Positions 36,701 through 45,491 of a DNA stretch of 64,000 nucleotides are shown here, one piece after another. Made by a program: the position numbers and the translations under genes. Under the pieces are notes generated by a model that saw only the letters and a list, made by a program, of their open reading frames with translations, made no database searches and was not told the origin of the DNA. The number at the start of each line of letters is the position of its first letter. Position 1 is the stretch's first letter. The stretch comes from an uncultured Anaeroplasmataceae bacterium (GTDB taxonomy: Bacteria > Bacillota_I > Bacilli_A > Acholeplasmatales > Anaeroplasmataceae). The stretch covers positions 1 through 64,000 of the forward strand of contig CALUYM010000003.1 in NCBI GenBank assembly GCA_944325035.1, read 5' to 3'.

Positions 36701-37108
36701 TCTAATTATTCTACTTTAGTTTCTGCCAATGAAATTTTAGCAGGACTTTTAAATCAAAGTAGAGAATGTGATTTCCAAACAAAAGCGCCATCAAATGATT
36801 TCTTTGTAGTAAGTAAAACATCAGGGAACCCAGGATATAAAACAGGACTAAATGTTACTTATAATGGAAATTCATATACAACAGGTTTAAAAATAGAAAC
36901 GGGTACTAAAATTGAATTTACAATTGCATCTAAAATGATGCTAACTTTAGTAACGGATTCACCATCTAAACGTATTTTGATAAATGGGCAAGTATATACT
37001 GCTGATGCAAGTGGAATTGTAAATGTATTAGTTGATGCCGGAATTAATCAGATTACTAAATCTGATTCAATGAATCTTGTTTATTTATCATTAGTTCCAA
37101 GTAATTAA
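33710..37108 (+). CDS. Large pectate lyase (PL1) lipoprotein with C-terminal helical repeats
   Basis: An 1132-residue surface lipoprotein with lipobox LLSC, Cys at 21. I choose the ATG at 33710, giving a normal signal peptide after AGAGGG; an earlier in-frame ATG overlaps the operator. A fibronectin-like spacer precedes the PL1 domain (about 160-600), with DALGMEGSQEGN, DGSCDFKRGYAFTMSYNYYEYCHKTN and HHNIWYQCGSRMPLLRRANIHFYNNY as calcium- and catalytic-site hallmarks. A beta domain follows, then four helical repeats (about 750-1030) of the YNSLTDIQKKQITNYQVL type, also in the endonuclease at 13855, and a final beta domain. It is homologous to the lyase at 31055 but lacks the beta-grasp repeats. 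Confidence 0.88.
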   Translation: MSKKFFYALNVLVLGLALLSCNQGDIPSYSEEPSTSIPLEDTSKLTPSGSYESSTTDGIIVETGNIENLEVNGTYEGAFLKWTMQENYDYRIYYKESEASTYNLLDSMLVRQIDQTSMRADLLGLKGREDYDIKVVPVYNNQELTKGESLTKITTISYDRSGYAHFNYTEGVGAYNDDGTLKDNAYVIYVTDDNKDDLIDDNPWLSEYLFNIPGNDWANKEARGIGWLLNNTQYSKAERNSSGTINVSKSSNTYSPDGANLGLIKPNQDHPIAIRFIGTVTSPEGLTAYNSVNEGGTVGDNGHMARMKDYKNITIEGVGDDAIIEGWGFHFIASNPSVGGYNFEARNLTLKNYPEDALGMEGSQEGNTITSPVRNCFVHHNTFLPGYSSNPAESDKAEGDGSCDFKRGYAFTMSYNYYEYCHKTNLVGSSDSSLQYDISFHHNIWYQCGSRMPLLRRANIHFYNNYILGDVTSGGVLSYVTSLRANAYMFAENNYYDGAKQVFIDNGSGGRAKALGNVYVSCFNNPTGVTEVVDRLAKVENNCAYLDKDYSNFDTNKDLFYFDENKGQSNCYLTDAVKAREECILNSGSSYRYLKNQTSLKTDTVSYNVKTPSKPINLDSVFNATFPTTKGDAEVDNILYTNLTSASNGIIKFKNQGVTFKVDTKVLVTINFTSANNYGYGEGFLVSQNGKVYLNGSGEVILEKGIYVLSSVRKDGETSLSQLKIEVVNQEELEKERLEVAKAAIDAIPVDISYNDQVRNLLLNANNAILMLTESQKKLVDIEKYNTSYTKYISLGTSYVENLITFIGKVDENSGEKINAALSAYDDLISFNASIVIANKDVLDAAILSYQNLAVDACIKFIDEIGEVTMQKEMLIQKALNAYNSLTDIQKKQITNYQVLISAKDRLEVLKQIEEVKLLYKNVDINDLKSLETLVDAYLELTELAKLEANLDLTDIYIKYTISLIDTIQDVTIDDKNVILKAQMIYELISEGRQVEVSNYSTLVSANEILAGLLNQSRECDFQTKAPSNDFFVVSKTSGNPGYKTGLNVTYNGNSYTTGLKIETGTKIEFTIASKMMLTLVTDSPSKRILINGQVYTADASGIVNVLVDAGINQITKSDSMNLVYLSLVPSN

Positions 37109-37138
37109 ATTTTTATAAAAGAATTATTAAATTATAAA

Positions 37139-37185
37139 AGTGTAGGATATTGACCTTTAATTTTGGTTAGTATTCTGCACTTTTT
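37139..37185 (+). terminator. Intrinsic terminator of the second pectate lyase gene
   Basis: AGTGTAGGATATTGACC (37139-37155) pairs with 37165-37181 through several G-U pairs and is followed by T residues. Confidence 0.75.
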
Positions 37186-37363
37186 GATTAATATATAGAG
37201 TAATAAAAATTTTTGACTAAATTAGAGTTATTCTTATCAACTTATAGTTTAAAATAAGATGGTATTTAAACTAGGAGTTGAATAATATAGCATATTACGT
37301 GGATATGGTTTACAAGTGGCTAAAATAAGCTATAATTTAATTAAGTGAAAGAGAGATGGTTTG

Positions 37364-39160
37364 ATGATAAAAACATTAAAAAAGGAATTGGCTGAATTAG
37401 CTCATTCACAATATCGACGTATATTCTTATATTATTTTTTAGTTACAATCTTTGGGGGACTCTTACCAGTTATATTAGTTTTAATGCCACAAATGATAGT
37501 TTCCTATGTGGAAAATCAAGAAAGCTTTAACAAATTAGCAATATTGATTGTCATTTTAACTACAATTGTGGTTGTATTTAGTGGTATTTCTACTTATTTT
37601 AAAAGCGCATCTCAAGCTAATTCGTTAAATTTTAGAACACAAGAATATTTAAGATTGTTAAAGACTTATTTAGCAGTTGATTATGAAAAATTGGAAGATC
37701 CATTGTGGCTTGATTTTCTAGAAGAAAAATGTAGTTGTCTAGATTCGGATAATAGTGGTTATCAAGGAACTCTAAATTATTTAATGAAGCTTTTACCAAG
37801 CTTAGTAACATCTATTTGTTATTTAGTATTTTTAACCATGGTATCACCGATATTGATTTTACTGGTTATTTTTTATGTTATAATCGCTTTTATTAGTAGT
37901 TCTAAAGCACATAATTGTTATTTTAAAAATCGAACTAAAATTTCCCGTTTAAATCGACATGAAAGATATTATTTTAATACAGCTTCTGACTTTAACTATG
38001 CTAAAGATATCAGGTTATTTAATTTAAAAAACGAACTTTTAAGTTTAATTGATTTTGAAATAAGTGGTATTAAAAAAATTTATCGTCAAATCAGTTTTCA
38101 CATGTTTGGTTGGAGTTTGCTTGAAGTATTAGCTATGACTATTTTATTTGGAACATCGATTTATTTTATTATTACAAATTATAGCACCAATCAAAGTCTT
38201 GCGAATATGTTATTTAATATTTTAGTTCTAACAAGTTTGATTAACTTAATATCAAGTAATGCCGAAACAGTTAATTACTTTGTGCGTGGAATTAAAGAAG
38301 TAAAAGACTATTATGAATTTAGAGATAACTTAGAACCTGAATATAGTACGGATAAATTGCATAATATCAATGAGCCTTTAGAAATTGAATTTAAGAATGT
38401 TTCATTTAAATATCCTAATTCTGATAATTATGTTTTACAAAATTTATCTTTTAAAATTAATGCCAAGGAGCGTGTTGCGATTGTCGGAGCTAACGGAGCA
38501 GGTAAAACGACTATTGTTAAGTTAATAACAGGCTTATTTAAGCCGAATGAAGGTTCAATTTTAATTAATGGAATTGATATTAATGATTTTAATTTAAAAG
38601 AGTTATATCAACTTTATGCAGTTGTTTTTCAAGATTTTAATGTCTATGCTTTTTCGATTTTAGAAAATATAAGTTTAAAAGATACTGCTCATTCGAATCG
38701 AGAAAAGATTGTTGATATTTTGAAGCGAGAAGGTTTATATGAAACTATTTCTAATTTGAAACATCAAGAAGATCAAATGATGTTGAAATATATTGATCCT
38801 GAAGGTGTTGAATTTAGTGGTGGTCAGACTCAAAAATTAGCAATTGCTAGAGCTTTATATAAAGAAGGTACAAAGTGTGTTATTTTAGATGAGCCAACAA
38901 GTGCACTTGATGCTTTAGCTGAAGCGGATATTTATCAATCATTTTCTGATTTAGTAAAAGATAAGACAGCTATTTATATTTCTCATCGTATGACGAGTAC
39001 AAAATTTTGTGATAGAATTTTATTATTTGATGAGACAGGCTTAGCTGAGGTTGGTTCCCATGATGAACTTATGAAACTTCAAGGTAAGTATTATGAATTA
39101 TTTAATATTCAAGGAAAGTATTATAAGAAAGGAGGAAATGGTAATGAAGGCCTTCTTTAA
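37364..39160 (+). CDS. ABC exporter half-transporter (pair 1, subunit A)
   Basis: A 598-residue fusion of a six-helix membrane domain (about 1-320) and an ATPase. Walker A GANGAGKTT is near 371, the signature FSGGQTQKLAIARAL near 485, Walker B VILDEPTSALD near 506 and the switch His in SHRMTS near 541. I place the start at the ATG at 37364; an in-frame TTG directly before it is less likely. It overlaps the second subunit by 17 bases, and the two probably form a heterodimer. Both carry a catalytic Glu after Walker B. The substrate is unknown; peptide or lipid export is typical for this architecture. Confidence 0.85.
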   Translation: MIKTLKKELAELAHSQYRRIFLYYFLVTIFGGLLPVILVLMPQMIVSYVENQESFNKLAILIVILTTIVVVFSGISTYFKSASQANSLNFRTQEYLRLLKTYLAVDYEKLEDPLWLDFLEEKCSCLDSDNSGYQGTLNYLMKLLPSLVTSICYLVFLTMVSPILILLVIFYVIIAFISSSKAHNCYFKNRTKISRLNRHERYYFNTASDFNYAKDIRLFNLKNELLSLIDFEISGIKKIYRQISFHMFGWSLLEVLAMTILFGTSIYFIITNYSTNQSLANMLFNILVLTSLINLISSNAETVNYFVRGIKEVKDYYEFRDNLEPEYSTDKLHNINEPLEIEFKNVSFKYPNSDNYVLQNLSFKINAKERVAIVGANGAGKTTIVKLITGLFKPNEGSILINGIDINDFNLKELYQLYAVVFQDFNVYAFSILENISLKDTAHSNREKIVDILKREGLYETISNLKHQEDQMMLKYIDPEGVEFSGGQTQKLAIARALYKEGTKCVILDEPTSALDALAEADIYQSFSDLVKDKTAIYISHRMTSTKFCDRILLFDETGLAEVGSHDELMKLQGKYYELFNIQGKYYKKGGNGNEGLL

Positions 39161-40892
39161 AATAATTAAATTTAGTTTTAAAATCTCTAAAAGTTTTTAT
39201 TTTTATCTTCTTTTAAGTATTATAATTTATAGTGCCAAAGCCTTACTTTTAGTGTATACACCTACTATTTTACTTAGTGCATTAGAAAGAGGTGTTTTAT
39301 TTAAAGAAGTAGTGCTAATCGGACTAAGTTTAGTGATTATTAATGCATTAGTCCAAATTATTTCTAATCTATTACAAAATTTAATTTCTTATAAACGAAA
39401 ATATATTTCTTTAATGTATGATCATTTAATGGCAGATAAAGTAATGTCTCTTAGTTACGAAAAACTTGAAGATCCAGAAGTTCTTGATTTAAAAGAACGT
39501 GCAGTATTTGCTGTAAAAAATCAAGGAAGTTTTGAGTCTTTATTAATTGTAATGGTATCAAGTATTCAAAGTTTAGCAACGCTAATTACTTTAATCGGTA
39601 TTATGACTCAACTTGGATATGTTTTAATTTTATTAGTATTAGGCTATTTAATAATTTATATTATTCTAACTTTAATTATTTATAAAATCCAACGCAATTT
39701 CTTTGTAAGTTTAATTCCAGTTAATCGAAAATTTGGTTATTATGTTTCAACATTAACAGATCCTAAAAATGCAAAAGATTATCGTTTATATAATGCAGAT
39801 GAACTGGTGATGAAACATCTTACTAAATTTCAACAAGAGATAGCTGATGAATTTTCAATGTTTTATCGCAAGTCTGGGTTATTTAGCGCCATTATTGAAT
39901 CGATAAGAGGCCTTATTCAAGGTGGTATCTATTTTTATGTCGCTTTTCGTTTATATAAACAGTTGATAAAGGCTTCCTCTTTTTCTTTATTTGCATCATC
40001 AGCTATTTCTTTTTTAACCGAAGTTCAAACGTTAATTTTTAACATTGTTGATTTCAACCGCTACTTATACTATGTAATGCCATTCATGGAAATTCTATCC
40101 ATGCCTGATGCGGCAGAAGAAGGAAGTATTATCCTTGATAAAGAAATAGAAGAATTAGAATTTAGAAATGTATCATTTAAATATCCTCGCCAAGACAATT
40201 TAGTTTTAGATGATATCAGTTTTAAAATTAACAAAGGTGAGCTAATTTCATTAGTTGGATTAAATGGAGCTGGAAAAACTACCATTATTAAATTAATTTG
40301 TCGCTTATATAAACCAATTTCTGGTGAAATATATATTAATAACATTAACATTAATGATTATGAATTAACATCATATAATAAGCATATTTCTTGTGTTTTT
40401 CAAGATTATAAACTTTTTGGTTATTCTATTGCCAAGAATATTACAGGGCAAGATGAAAATAGCGATAAAGCGTATAATCTATTAGAGGATTTAGGTTTAA
40501 AAGATAAAATTGATAGTTTGGAAAATGGAATTGAAACGGTACTAAATAAACAATTGTCTGAAGATGCGACTAACTTTAGTGGTGGACAGGAACAAAAAAT
40601 TGCCATTGCTAGGGCATTGTATAAAAATTCCGACTTTGTTATCTTAGATGAACCAACAAGTGCGCTTGACCCAAAGAGTGAAGCGGAAATTTATGAGAAC
40701 TTTAATGTTTTAACAAAAGGAAAAACGGCAATCTATGTTTCACACAGAATGTCATCATCTACATTTTGTGATAAGATTTTAGTAATTGAAAATGGTAAGG
40801 TTGTGGCTTTTGATAGTCATCAAAATTTAATGAAAAAAGGTGGTTTATATCAAAAGTTATTTGAAACACAAGCTAAAAACTATGAGTGTTAA
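39144..40892 (+). CDS. ABC exporter half-transporter (pair 1, subunit B)
   Basis: A 582-residue membrane-ATPase fusion homologous to subunit A. Walker A GLNGAGKTT is near 375, the signature FSGGQEQKIAIARAL near 478, Walker B VILDEPTSALD near 499. The ATG at 39144 has AAAGGAGG eight bases upstream; an earlier ATG at 39138 is only two bases from that site, and longer forms have no ribosome site. The start lies inside the end of subunit A, indicating translational coupling. A terminator follows closely, so the pair forms its own two-gene operon. Confidence 0.85.
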   Translation: MKAFFKIIKFSFKISKSFYFYLLLSIIIYSAKALLLVYTPTILLSALERGVLFKEVVLIGLSLVIINALVQIISNLLQNLISYKRKYISLMYDHLMADKVMSLSYEKLEDPEVLDLKERAVFAVKNQGSFESLLIVMVSSIQSLATLITLIGIMTQLGYVLILLVLGYLIIYIILTLIIYKIQRNFFVSLIPVNRKFGYYVSTLTDPKNAKDYRLYNADELVMKHLTKFQQEIADEFSMFYRKSGLFSAIIESIRGLIQGGIYFYVAFRLYKQLIKASSFSLFASSAISFLTEVQTLIFNIVDFNRYLYYVMPFMEILSMPDAAEEGSIILDKEIEELEFRNVSFKYPRQDNLVLDDISFKINKGELISLVGLNGAGKTTIIKLICRLYKPISGEIYINNININDYELTSYNKHISCVFQDYKLFGYSIAKNITGQDENSDKAYNLLEDLGLKDKIDSLENGIETVLNKQLSEDATNFSGGQEQKIAIARALYKNSDFVILDEPTSALDPKSEAEIYENFNVLTKGKTAIYVSHRMSSSTFCDKILVIENGKVVAFDSHQNLMKKGGLYQKLFETQAKNYEC

Positions 40893-40930
40893 TATAAAGA
40901 ATTTAATTTAGATATGGAATTAAATGTATA

Positions 40931-40963
40931 AAAAATGGTACTAAAAATAGTATCATTTTTTTT
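40931..40963 (+). terminator. Intrinsic terminator of exporter pair 1
   Basis: AAAAATGGTACT (40931-40942) pairs with AGTATCATTTTT (40949-40960) with one G-U pair and runs into further T residues. Confidence 0.85.
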
Positions 40964-41035
40964 AGTGTTTCTAAAAGATATGAAGTATTTTTATGAAATC
41001 AATTAATTGTTAAAAAGAAGAAGAGGAGTTCTAAA

Positions 41036-41131
41036 ATGAATAAAAATTACCTTTTAAAATATAATTATTTAAATTATTTCAAAAAAATATTGAGTATGTC
41101 AATTTGCATATTTTTGAAAATAAGAGTATAA
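41036..41131 (+). CDS. Candidate 31-residue basic hydrophobic peptide
   Basis: An ATG follows GAGGAG by seven bases, one of the better ribosome sites in the region, and opens a 31-codon frame ending in TAA. The product is rich in Lys, Tyr, Ile, Leu and Phe, with one Cys and no Asp or Glu, so it is strongly cationic and could form an amphipathic or membrane-inserted helix. It lies alone between a terminator and a second exporter pair. It may be an exported peptide, a small membrane protein or a leader peptide controlling the downstream genes. No family is recognised and it may be non-functional. Confidence 0.4.
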   Translation: MNKNYLLKYNYLNYFKKILSMSICIFLKIRV

Positions 41132-41195
41132 TTAACAAGCTAGTTAAAGGAGTTTAATCCTTGTTTTTTATATATAAAATCTATGAGGTGTTATT

Positions 41196-42917
41196 GTGAG
41201 AGATTTAAAATATATCTATAAATATTTATTAAAATTTCCTCGAGTTTTAACTGCAACAATTGTTCTAATCGTAGTTGAAACTGTTTTTGAATTAATCATA
41301 CCTTTTTTAATGAAGGATATTATTGATAAGGGAATTTCTAATAACGATATGCATCAAATTGTTATATCTGGAATTTTAATAATTGTGTGTGCGATTATAA
41401 GTTTGATTACAGGTCATTTTTATGCCCGTTGTAATGCAAAACTAATAACAAATTTTTCATATAGTTTAAGAGAAGATGTATTTAAAAAGATTCAATCATA
41501 CTCATTTTCTAACTTGGATCATTTTAAAACAGAATCACTAGTTACAAGAGTTACAAATGATGTAACTATTATGCAAAATACTTGTGGTGGAATTAGACCA
41601 TTATGCCGAGCTCCATTGATGTTACTGATGGGAGTTGGATTATCGTTTATCATGGCTCCTAAAATAGCATGGATTTTTATTGTGTTTATTCCAATTTTAG
41701 CTTTAATTTTGTTTATAATAGTAAAAAACACAGCTAGTCAATATAGTGTTTTACAAGAAAATGTTGATGGATTAAATCAAATTGTAAGAGAAAATGTCCA
41801 AGCGATTCGTACTGTTAAAGCTTATGTTCGCGAAGAATATGAAGAAGATAAGTTTAATACGGCCAATACTAAAGTAGCAACGACGACTAAACATACTTTT
41901 CATATTGCTCAGTTAAATCAACCTTCATTTCAATTTGTACTATATGGAATCACAGTTTTAATTCTAGCTTTTGGCTCTCGCTTAGTACATAATAATGAAC
42001 TTAAAGTAGGTTCTTTATCTGCTTTATTATCATATATTTTACAAGTTGTTAACTCACTTATGATGATTTCAAATGTATTTTTAATGTTAAACCGTGGTTT
42101 TGCATCATGTAAACGATTGAGAGAAGTTTTAGAAGAAGAACCAGACATTAAATCAAGCGATAAAAACTATTTAGTAAATGATGGTGTAATTGATTTTAAC
42201 CATGTTTATTTTAAATATAATAAAAATGGTGAAGAATATGTTTTATCTGATATTGATTTGCATATTAAAAAAGGTGAAAGTATTGGTATCTTAGGTGGTA
42301 CTGGTAGTGCTAAATCTACCTTGGTTTCACTGATTTCACGTTTGTATGATGTTACAGAAGGTTCGCTTTTGATTGATGGGGCTAATGTGCGAGAGTATGA
42401 TCTAGTGAATTTGCGTGATAGTATTGCAACTGTATTACAAAATAATGTGTTATTTAGTGGAACTGTTCGTGAAAATTTAAAATGGGGTAATGAAAATGCT
42501 ACAGATGAAGAATTATTAGAAGCATGTAAGATTGCCTGTGCGGATGAATTTATTCAACGTTTACCTGGAGGTCTTGATTATGATTTGGGACAAGGTGGAG
42601 TTAATTTATCTGGTGGACAAAAGCAACGTTTATGTATTGCTAGAGCTTTATTAAAAAAACCAAAAGTTTTAATTTTGGATGATTCAACTTCTGCATGTGA
42701 TATGGAAACAGAGCGCAAGATTGTATCAGGAATTCGTAGTTTAAAAGATGTAACTAGTATTATTATTGCTCAACGTATTTCTTCGGTTGATAAAGCTGAT
42801 CGTATTATCATCCTAGATGACGGAAAGATAGTTGACATTGGTAACCATGATGAATTGTTAAAGCGTAATCGAATCTATCAAGATTTATATGAAGCGCAAG
42901 TAGGAGGTCGAAAATAA
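41196..42917 (+). CDS. Heterodimeric multidrug-type ABC exporter, degenerate-site subunit (YheI/EfrA/TM287-like)
   Basis: A 573-residue exporter subunit: six membrane helices to about 315, then the ATPase. Walker A is GGTGSAKST near 368-376, with Ala at the usual third Gly. The signature LSGGQKQRLCIARAL is near 471, and Walker B ends ILDDSTSA with Asp in place of the catalytic Glu. In heterodimeric exporters such as TM287/288 one composite site is degenerate in this way, while the partner is canonical. The start is GTG at 41196, five bases after GAGGTG. It overlaps the next gene by one base. Confidence 0.9.
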   Translation: MRDLKYIYKYLLKFPRVLTATIVLIVVETVFELIIPFLMKDIIDKGISNNDMHQIVISGILIIVCAIISLITGHFYARCNAKLITNFSYSLREDVFKKIQSYSFSNLDHFKTESLVTRVTNDVTIMQNTCGGIRPLCRAPLMLLMGVGLSFIMAPKIAWIFIVFIPILALILFIIVKNTASQYSVLQENVDGLNQIVRENVQAIRTVKAYVREEYEEDKFNTANTKVATTTKHTFHIAQLNQPSFQFVLYGITVLILAFGSRLVHNNELKVGSLSALLSYILQVVNSLMMISNVFLMLNRGFASCKRLREVLEEEPDIKSSDKNYLVNDGVIDFNHVYFKYNKNGEEYVLSDIDLHIKKGESIGILGGTGSAKSTLVSLISRLYDVTEGSLLIDGANVREYDLVNLRDSIATVLQNNVLFSGTVRENLKWGNENATDEELLEACKIACADEFIQRLPGGLDYDLGQGGVNLSGGQKQRLCIARALLKKPKVLILDDSTSACDMETERKIVSGIRSLKDVTSIIIAQRISSVDKADRIIILDDGKIVDIGNHDELLKRNRIYQDLYEAQVGGRK

Positions 42918-44794
42918 TGGCAGCAACAAGTGCAAGAAAAAGACCGGATAATTTAGGTAGGACAGTAAAACAATTACTATCTTACATGGGACGTCATAAA
43001 TTATTATTATTGATTATTACTATTTTAGTTGTATTATCAGCCGGAGCAAACTTACTTGGAACTTATATGTTCAAACCAATAATTGATAAATATACAGTTG
43101 ACCCTCATTATAGTGATTTGTGGCAAGCAATTTTGTTAGAAGCTGCGATTTATTTAATTGGAGCTTTAGCTATGCTTGGATATACGCAAATAATGGTATA
43201 TTTAGCTCAACAAATGGTATATGAGTTGCGCCGTGATATTTTCCATAAGATGGAACAATTACCATTATCTTATTTTGATAGACGTACTCATGGTGAAATT
43301 ATGAGTAATTATACAAATGATATTGATACCTTAAGCGAAGCTATGAATAATGCTTTTGCGGTTTTAATATCTAATTTAATTCAAATTATTGGATTGCTTA
43401 TCTTAATCTTTGTTTTAAACTGGTTATTATCAATTGTTTGTGTATTATTCTATATTTTGATGTTTACTTATATTTTCTATGCTTCTAAAAAGAGTAAGAA
43501 AGCATTCCGCAATCAACAAAAGATGATGGCAACATTGAATGGATTTGTTGAAGAAACTTTGAGTGGACAAAAGGTCGTTAAAGTCTTTAATCATGAAGAT
43601 AAGAATATCGAAGTTTTTAAAAAGTACAATGAAGATTTAAAGGAAGCTGGATATACGGCATTAAGATATTCATTTTCCATGATACCAATGGTTGTAAGTA
43701 TATCGTATATTAATTATGCGATTGTAGCAATTTTAGGTGGTTTAATTGCGTTAGGGTATTTCCCTATTGTTTCAATGACTTTAGGAAGCATTTCTTCTTA
43801 TTTGGTTTTTGTTAGACAAGCTGCAATGCCTATTAATCAATTTACAAACCAAGCCAACTTGTTGTTAAATGGATTAGCAGGTGCTGAACGTATCTTTAAA
43901 TTAATGGACGAACAACCAGAAAATAATTCGGGTAATATTAGATTAGTAAATGTTAATGTAATTGAAACTGAAAATGAAGAAAATCCAATTAAATTAGAAG
44001 TGGTTAATGATAAAACTAATAAATGGGCTTGGGAAAAACCTGATGGTAGTTTAACTCTTCTTAGAGGTGATGTTCGTTTCCATAGTGTTGATTTTTCGTA
44101 TATTCCTGGGAAGCGAATTTTGACTGATTTAAGTTTGTATGCTAAACCAGCTCAAAAAATAGCCTTTGTCGGATCAACAGGAGCAGGTAAGACGACAATT
44201 ACGAATTTAATTAATCGTTTCTATGAAATTGAAGGTGGCGATATCACTTATGATGGAATTGATATTCGTGATATCAATAAACATGATCTAAGACGTAGCT
44301 TGGCTATAGTATTGCAAGATACGCATTTATTTACAGGTACGATTAAAGATAATATTCGTTATGGAAAATTAGATGCAAGTGATGAAGAAGTTGTCGCAGC
44401 TGCTAAATTAGCTAATGCACATGGTTTTATTAAACGTCTTCCACATGGTTATGATACGCTTGTAACAAGTGATGGTGGTAATTTAAGTCAAGGACAACGT
44501 CAATTACTATCAATCGCAAGAGCAGCTGTGGCAAACGCACCAGTTTTAATTTTGGATGAAGCAACTTCATCAATTGATACTAGAACGGAACAATTAGTAG
44601 CTCAAGGTATGGATCAGTTGATGCAAGGAAGAACAGTTTTTGTGATTGCACATAGACTATCAACTGTTCGTAATTCAAATGCAATAATGGTTCTTGAACA
44701 TGGTAAGATTATTGAACGTGGTCGTCATGAGGATTTATTGAATCAAAAAGGTATTTACTATCAATTGTATACTGGAAAGTTAGAGATGAATTAG
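42917..44794 (+). CDS. Heterodimeric multidrug-type ABC exporter, canonical-site subunit (YheH/EfrB/TM288-like)
   Basis: A 625-residue exporter subunit with membrane helices to about residue 330 and an extra stretch of about 45 residues (near 340-385, rich in Asn, Glu and Lys) before the ATPase, typical of the larger partner. Walker A GSTGAGKTT is near 419, the signature LSQGQRQLLSIARAA near 529, Walker B ILDEATSSID near 550 with the catalytic Glu, and the switch His in AHRLST near 583. Start and stop of the upstream gene overlap (TAATG). Together the two subunits should export lipophilic compounds or drugs. Confidence 0.9.
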   Translation: MAATSARKRPDNLGRTVKQLLSYMGRHKLLLLIITILVVLSAGANLLGTYMFKPIIDKYTVDPHYSDLWQAILLEAAIYLIGALAMLGYTQIMVYLAQQMVYELRRDIFHKMEQLPLSYFDRRTHGEIMSNYTNDIDTLSEAMNNAFAVLISNLIQIIGLLILIFVLNWLLSIVCVLFYILMFTYIFYASKKSKKAFRNQQKMMATLNGFVEETLSGQKVVKVFNHEDKNIEVFKKYNEDLKEAGYTALRYSFSMIPMVVSISYINYAIVAILGGLIALGYFPIVSMTLGSISSYLVFVRQAAMPINQFTNQANLLLNGLAGAERIFKLMDEQPENNSGNIRLVNVNVIETENEENPIKLEVVNDKTNKWAWEKPDGSLTLLRGDVRFHSVDFSYIPGKRILTDLSLYAKPAQKIAFVGSTGAGKTTITNLINRFYEIEGGDITYDGIDIRDINKHDLRRSLAIVLQDTHLFTGTIKDNIRYGKLDASDEEVVAAAKLANAHGFIKRLPHGYDTLVTSDGGNLSQGQRQLLSIARAAVANAPVLILDEATSSIDTRTEQLVAQGMDQLMQGRTVFVIAHRLSTVRNSNAIMVLEHGKIIERGRHEDLLNQKGIYYQLYTGKLEMN

Positions 44795-44795
44795 A

Positions 44796-44975
44796 ATGAT
44801 ACCAAATGATAATTGTATTTTACTTAGTTTTATTAATTTGAAGTTAAGAGATATCTATGACTCTTTGGATAGTTTGTGTGATGATCTTAATATAGACAAA
44901 AATGAGATTATTAATAGATTAAATAGTATTGGTTATAGATATGATGAATGTAAGAATCAATTTATAAGTGGATAG
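44796..44975 (+). CDS. DUF4250 family small protein
   Basis: A 59-residue protein that begins one base after the exporter stop. It matches the DUF4250 pattern, which opens MIPxD, continues with a ILLSFINLKLRD-type helix, then an SLDSLCDDLNIDK segment and closes with IGYRYDE and NQF. The family is widespread in gut Bacillota and has no known function; the helix pattern looks like a small helix-turn-helix. It probably travels on the exporter message. Confidence 0.85.
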   Translation: MIPNDNCILLSFINLKLRDIYDSLDSLCDDLNIDKNEIINRLNSIGYRYDECKNQFISG

Positions 44976-45139
44976 GGAAAAGCAGAAATCAAGTAAACGA
45001 TTTTGTATAAAAACATTGTAAATCTCACTTTACATATGCTACTAAAAAAAGATAATTGCTATAGTTTTAGCTATGATTATATCTAAAAATGATGTATAAT
45101 TTAGATAAAACATATATACGATATAATTAATTGGTAGGG

Positions 45140-45491
45140 AAAATGTTGATTTTTTGATTATGGCTGGTGGAAGTGGAGAGATGTTTTGGCCACTTTTGAC
45201 TAAAAAAAGCCAAAAATATAGTTGTAATACCTGTTTCATTTGGTTGGAATGATGTCGGAAATTTTATAGCTTTGATGAACTTTTTGATAAAGATGGAAAT
45301 GAAAATGTTGTTAACAAATCTAGAGTTATAAGCGTTGATTCACCAAATAACGTTATTATTTCAGATGTAAAAAACAGCGATTTTCATTATTAGGAGTAAA
45401 AGATATGATAGTTGTTATAACTAAAGATAAAATACTAATATGTAATAAAAAAAATAGCCAGGATATAAAAAAGATTATTGCTAAGATATGA
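45140..45491 (+). pseudogene. Decayed mannose-1-phosphate guanylyltransferase (ManC)
   Basis: Two pieces of a ManC-type nucleotidyltransferase remain. From 45147 the text reads DFLIMAGGSGEMFWPL, the nucleotide-binding start of the family. From about 45216 it reads VIPVSFGWNDVGNF, and after a frame change ELFDKDGNENVV through NNVIISD, then GVKDMIVVITKDKILICN, the family's C-terminal end. The middle (about 230 codons) is deleted and at least two frameshifts separate the pieces. The remnant's stop overlaps the ATG of the next gene in an ATGA, so the genes were once coupled. Confidence 0.85.

Noticed and set aside
37364-44975. Lantibiotic or bacteriocin cluster suggested by four ABC exporter genes and a short peptide frame
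   Set aside because: No modification enzyme, peptidase domain, immunity gene or double-glycine leader is visible. The second pair matches general multidrug heterodimers.
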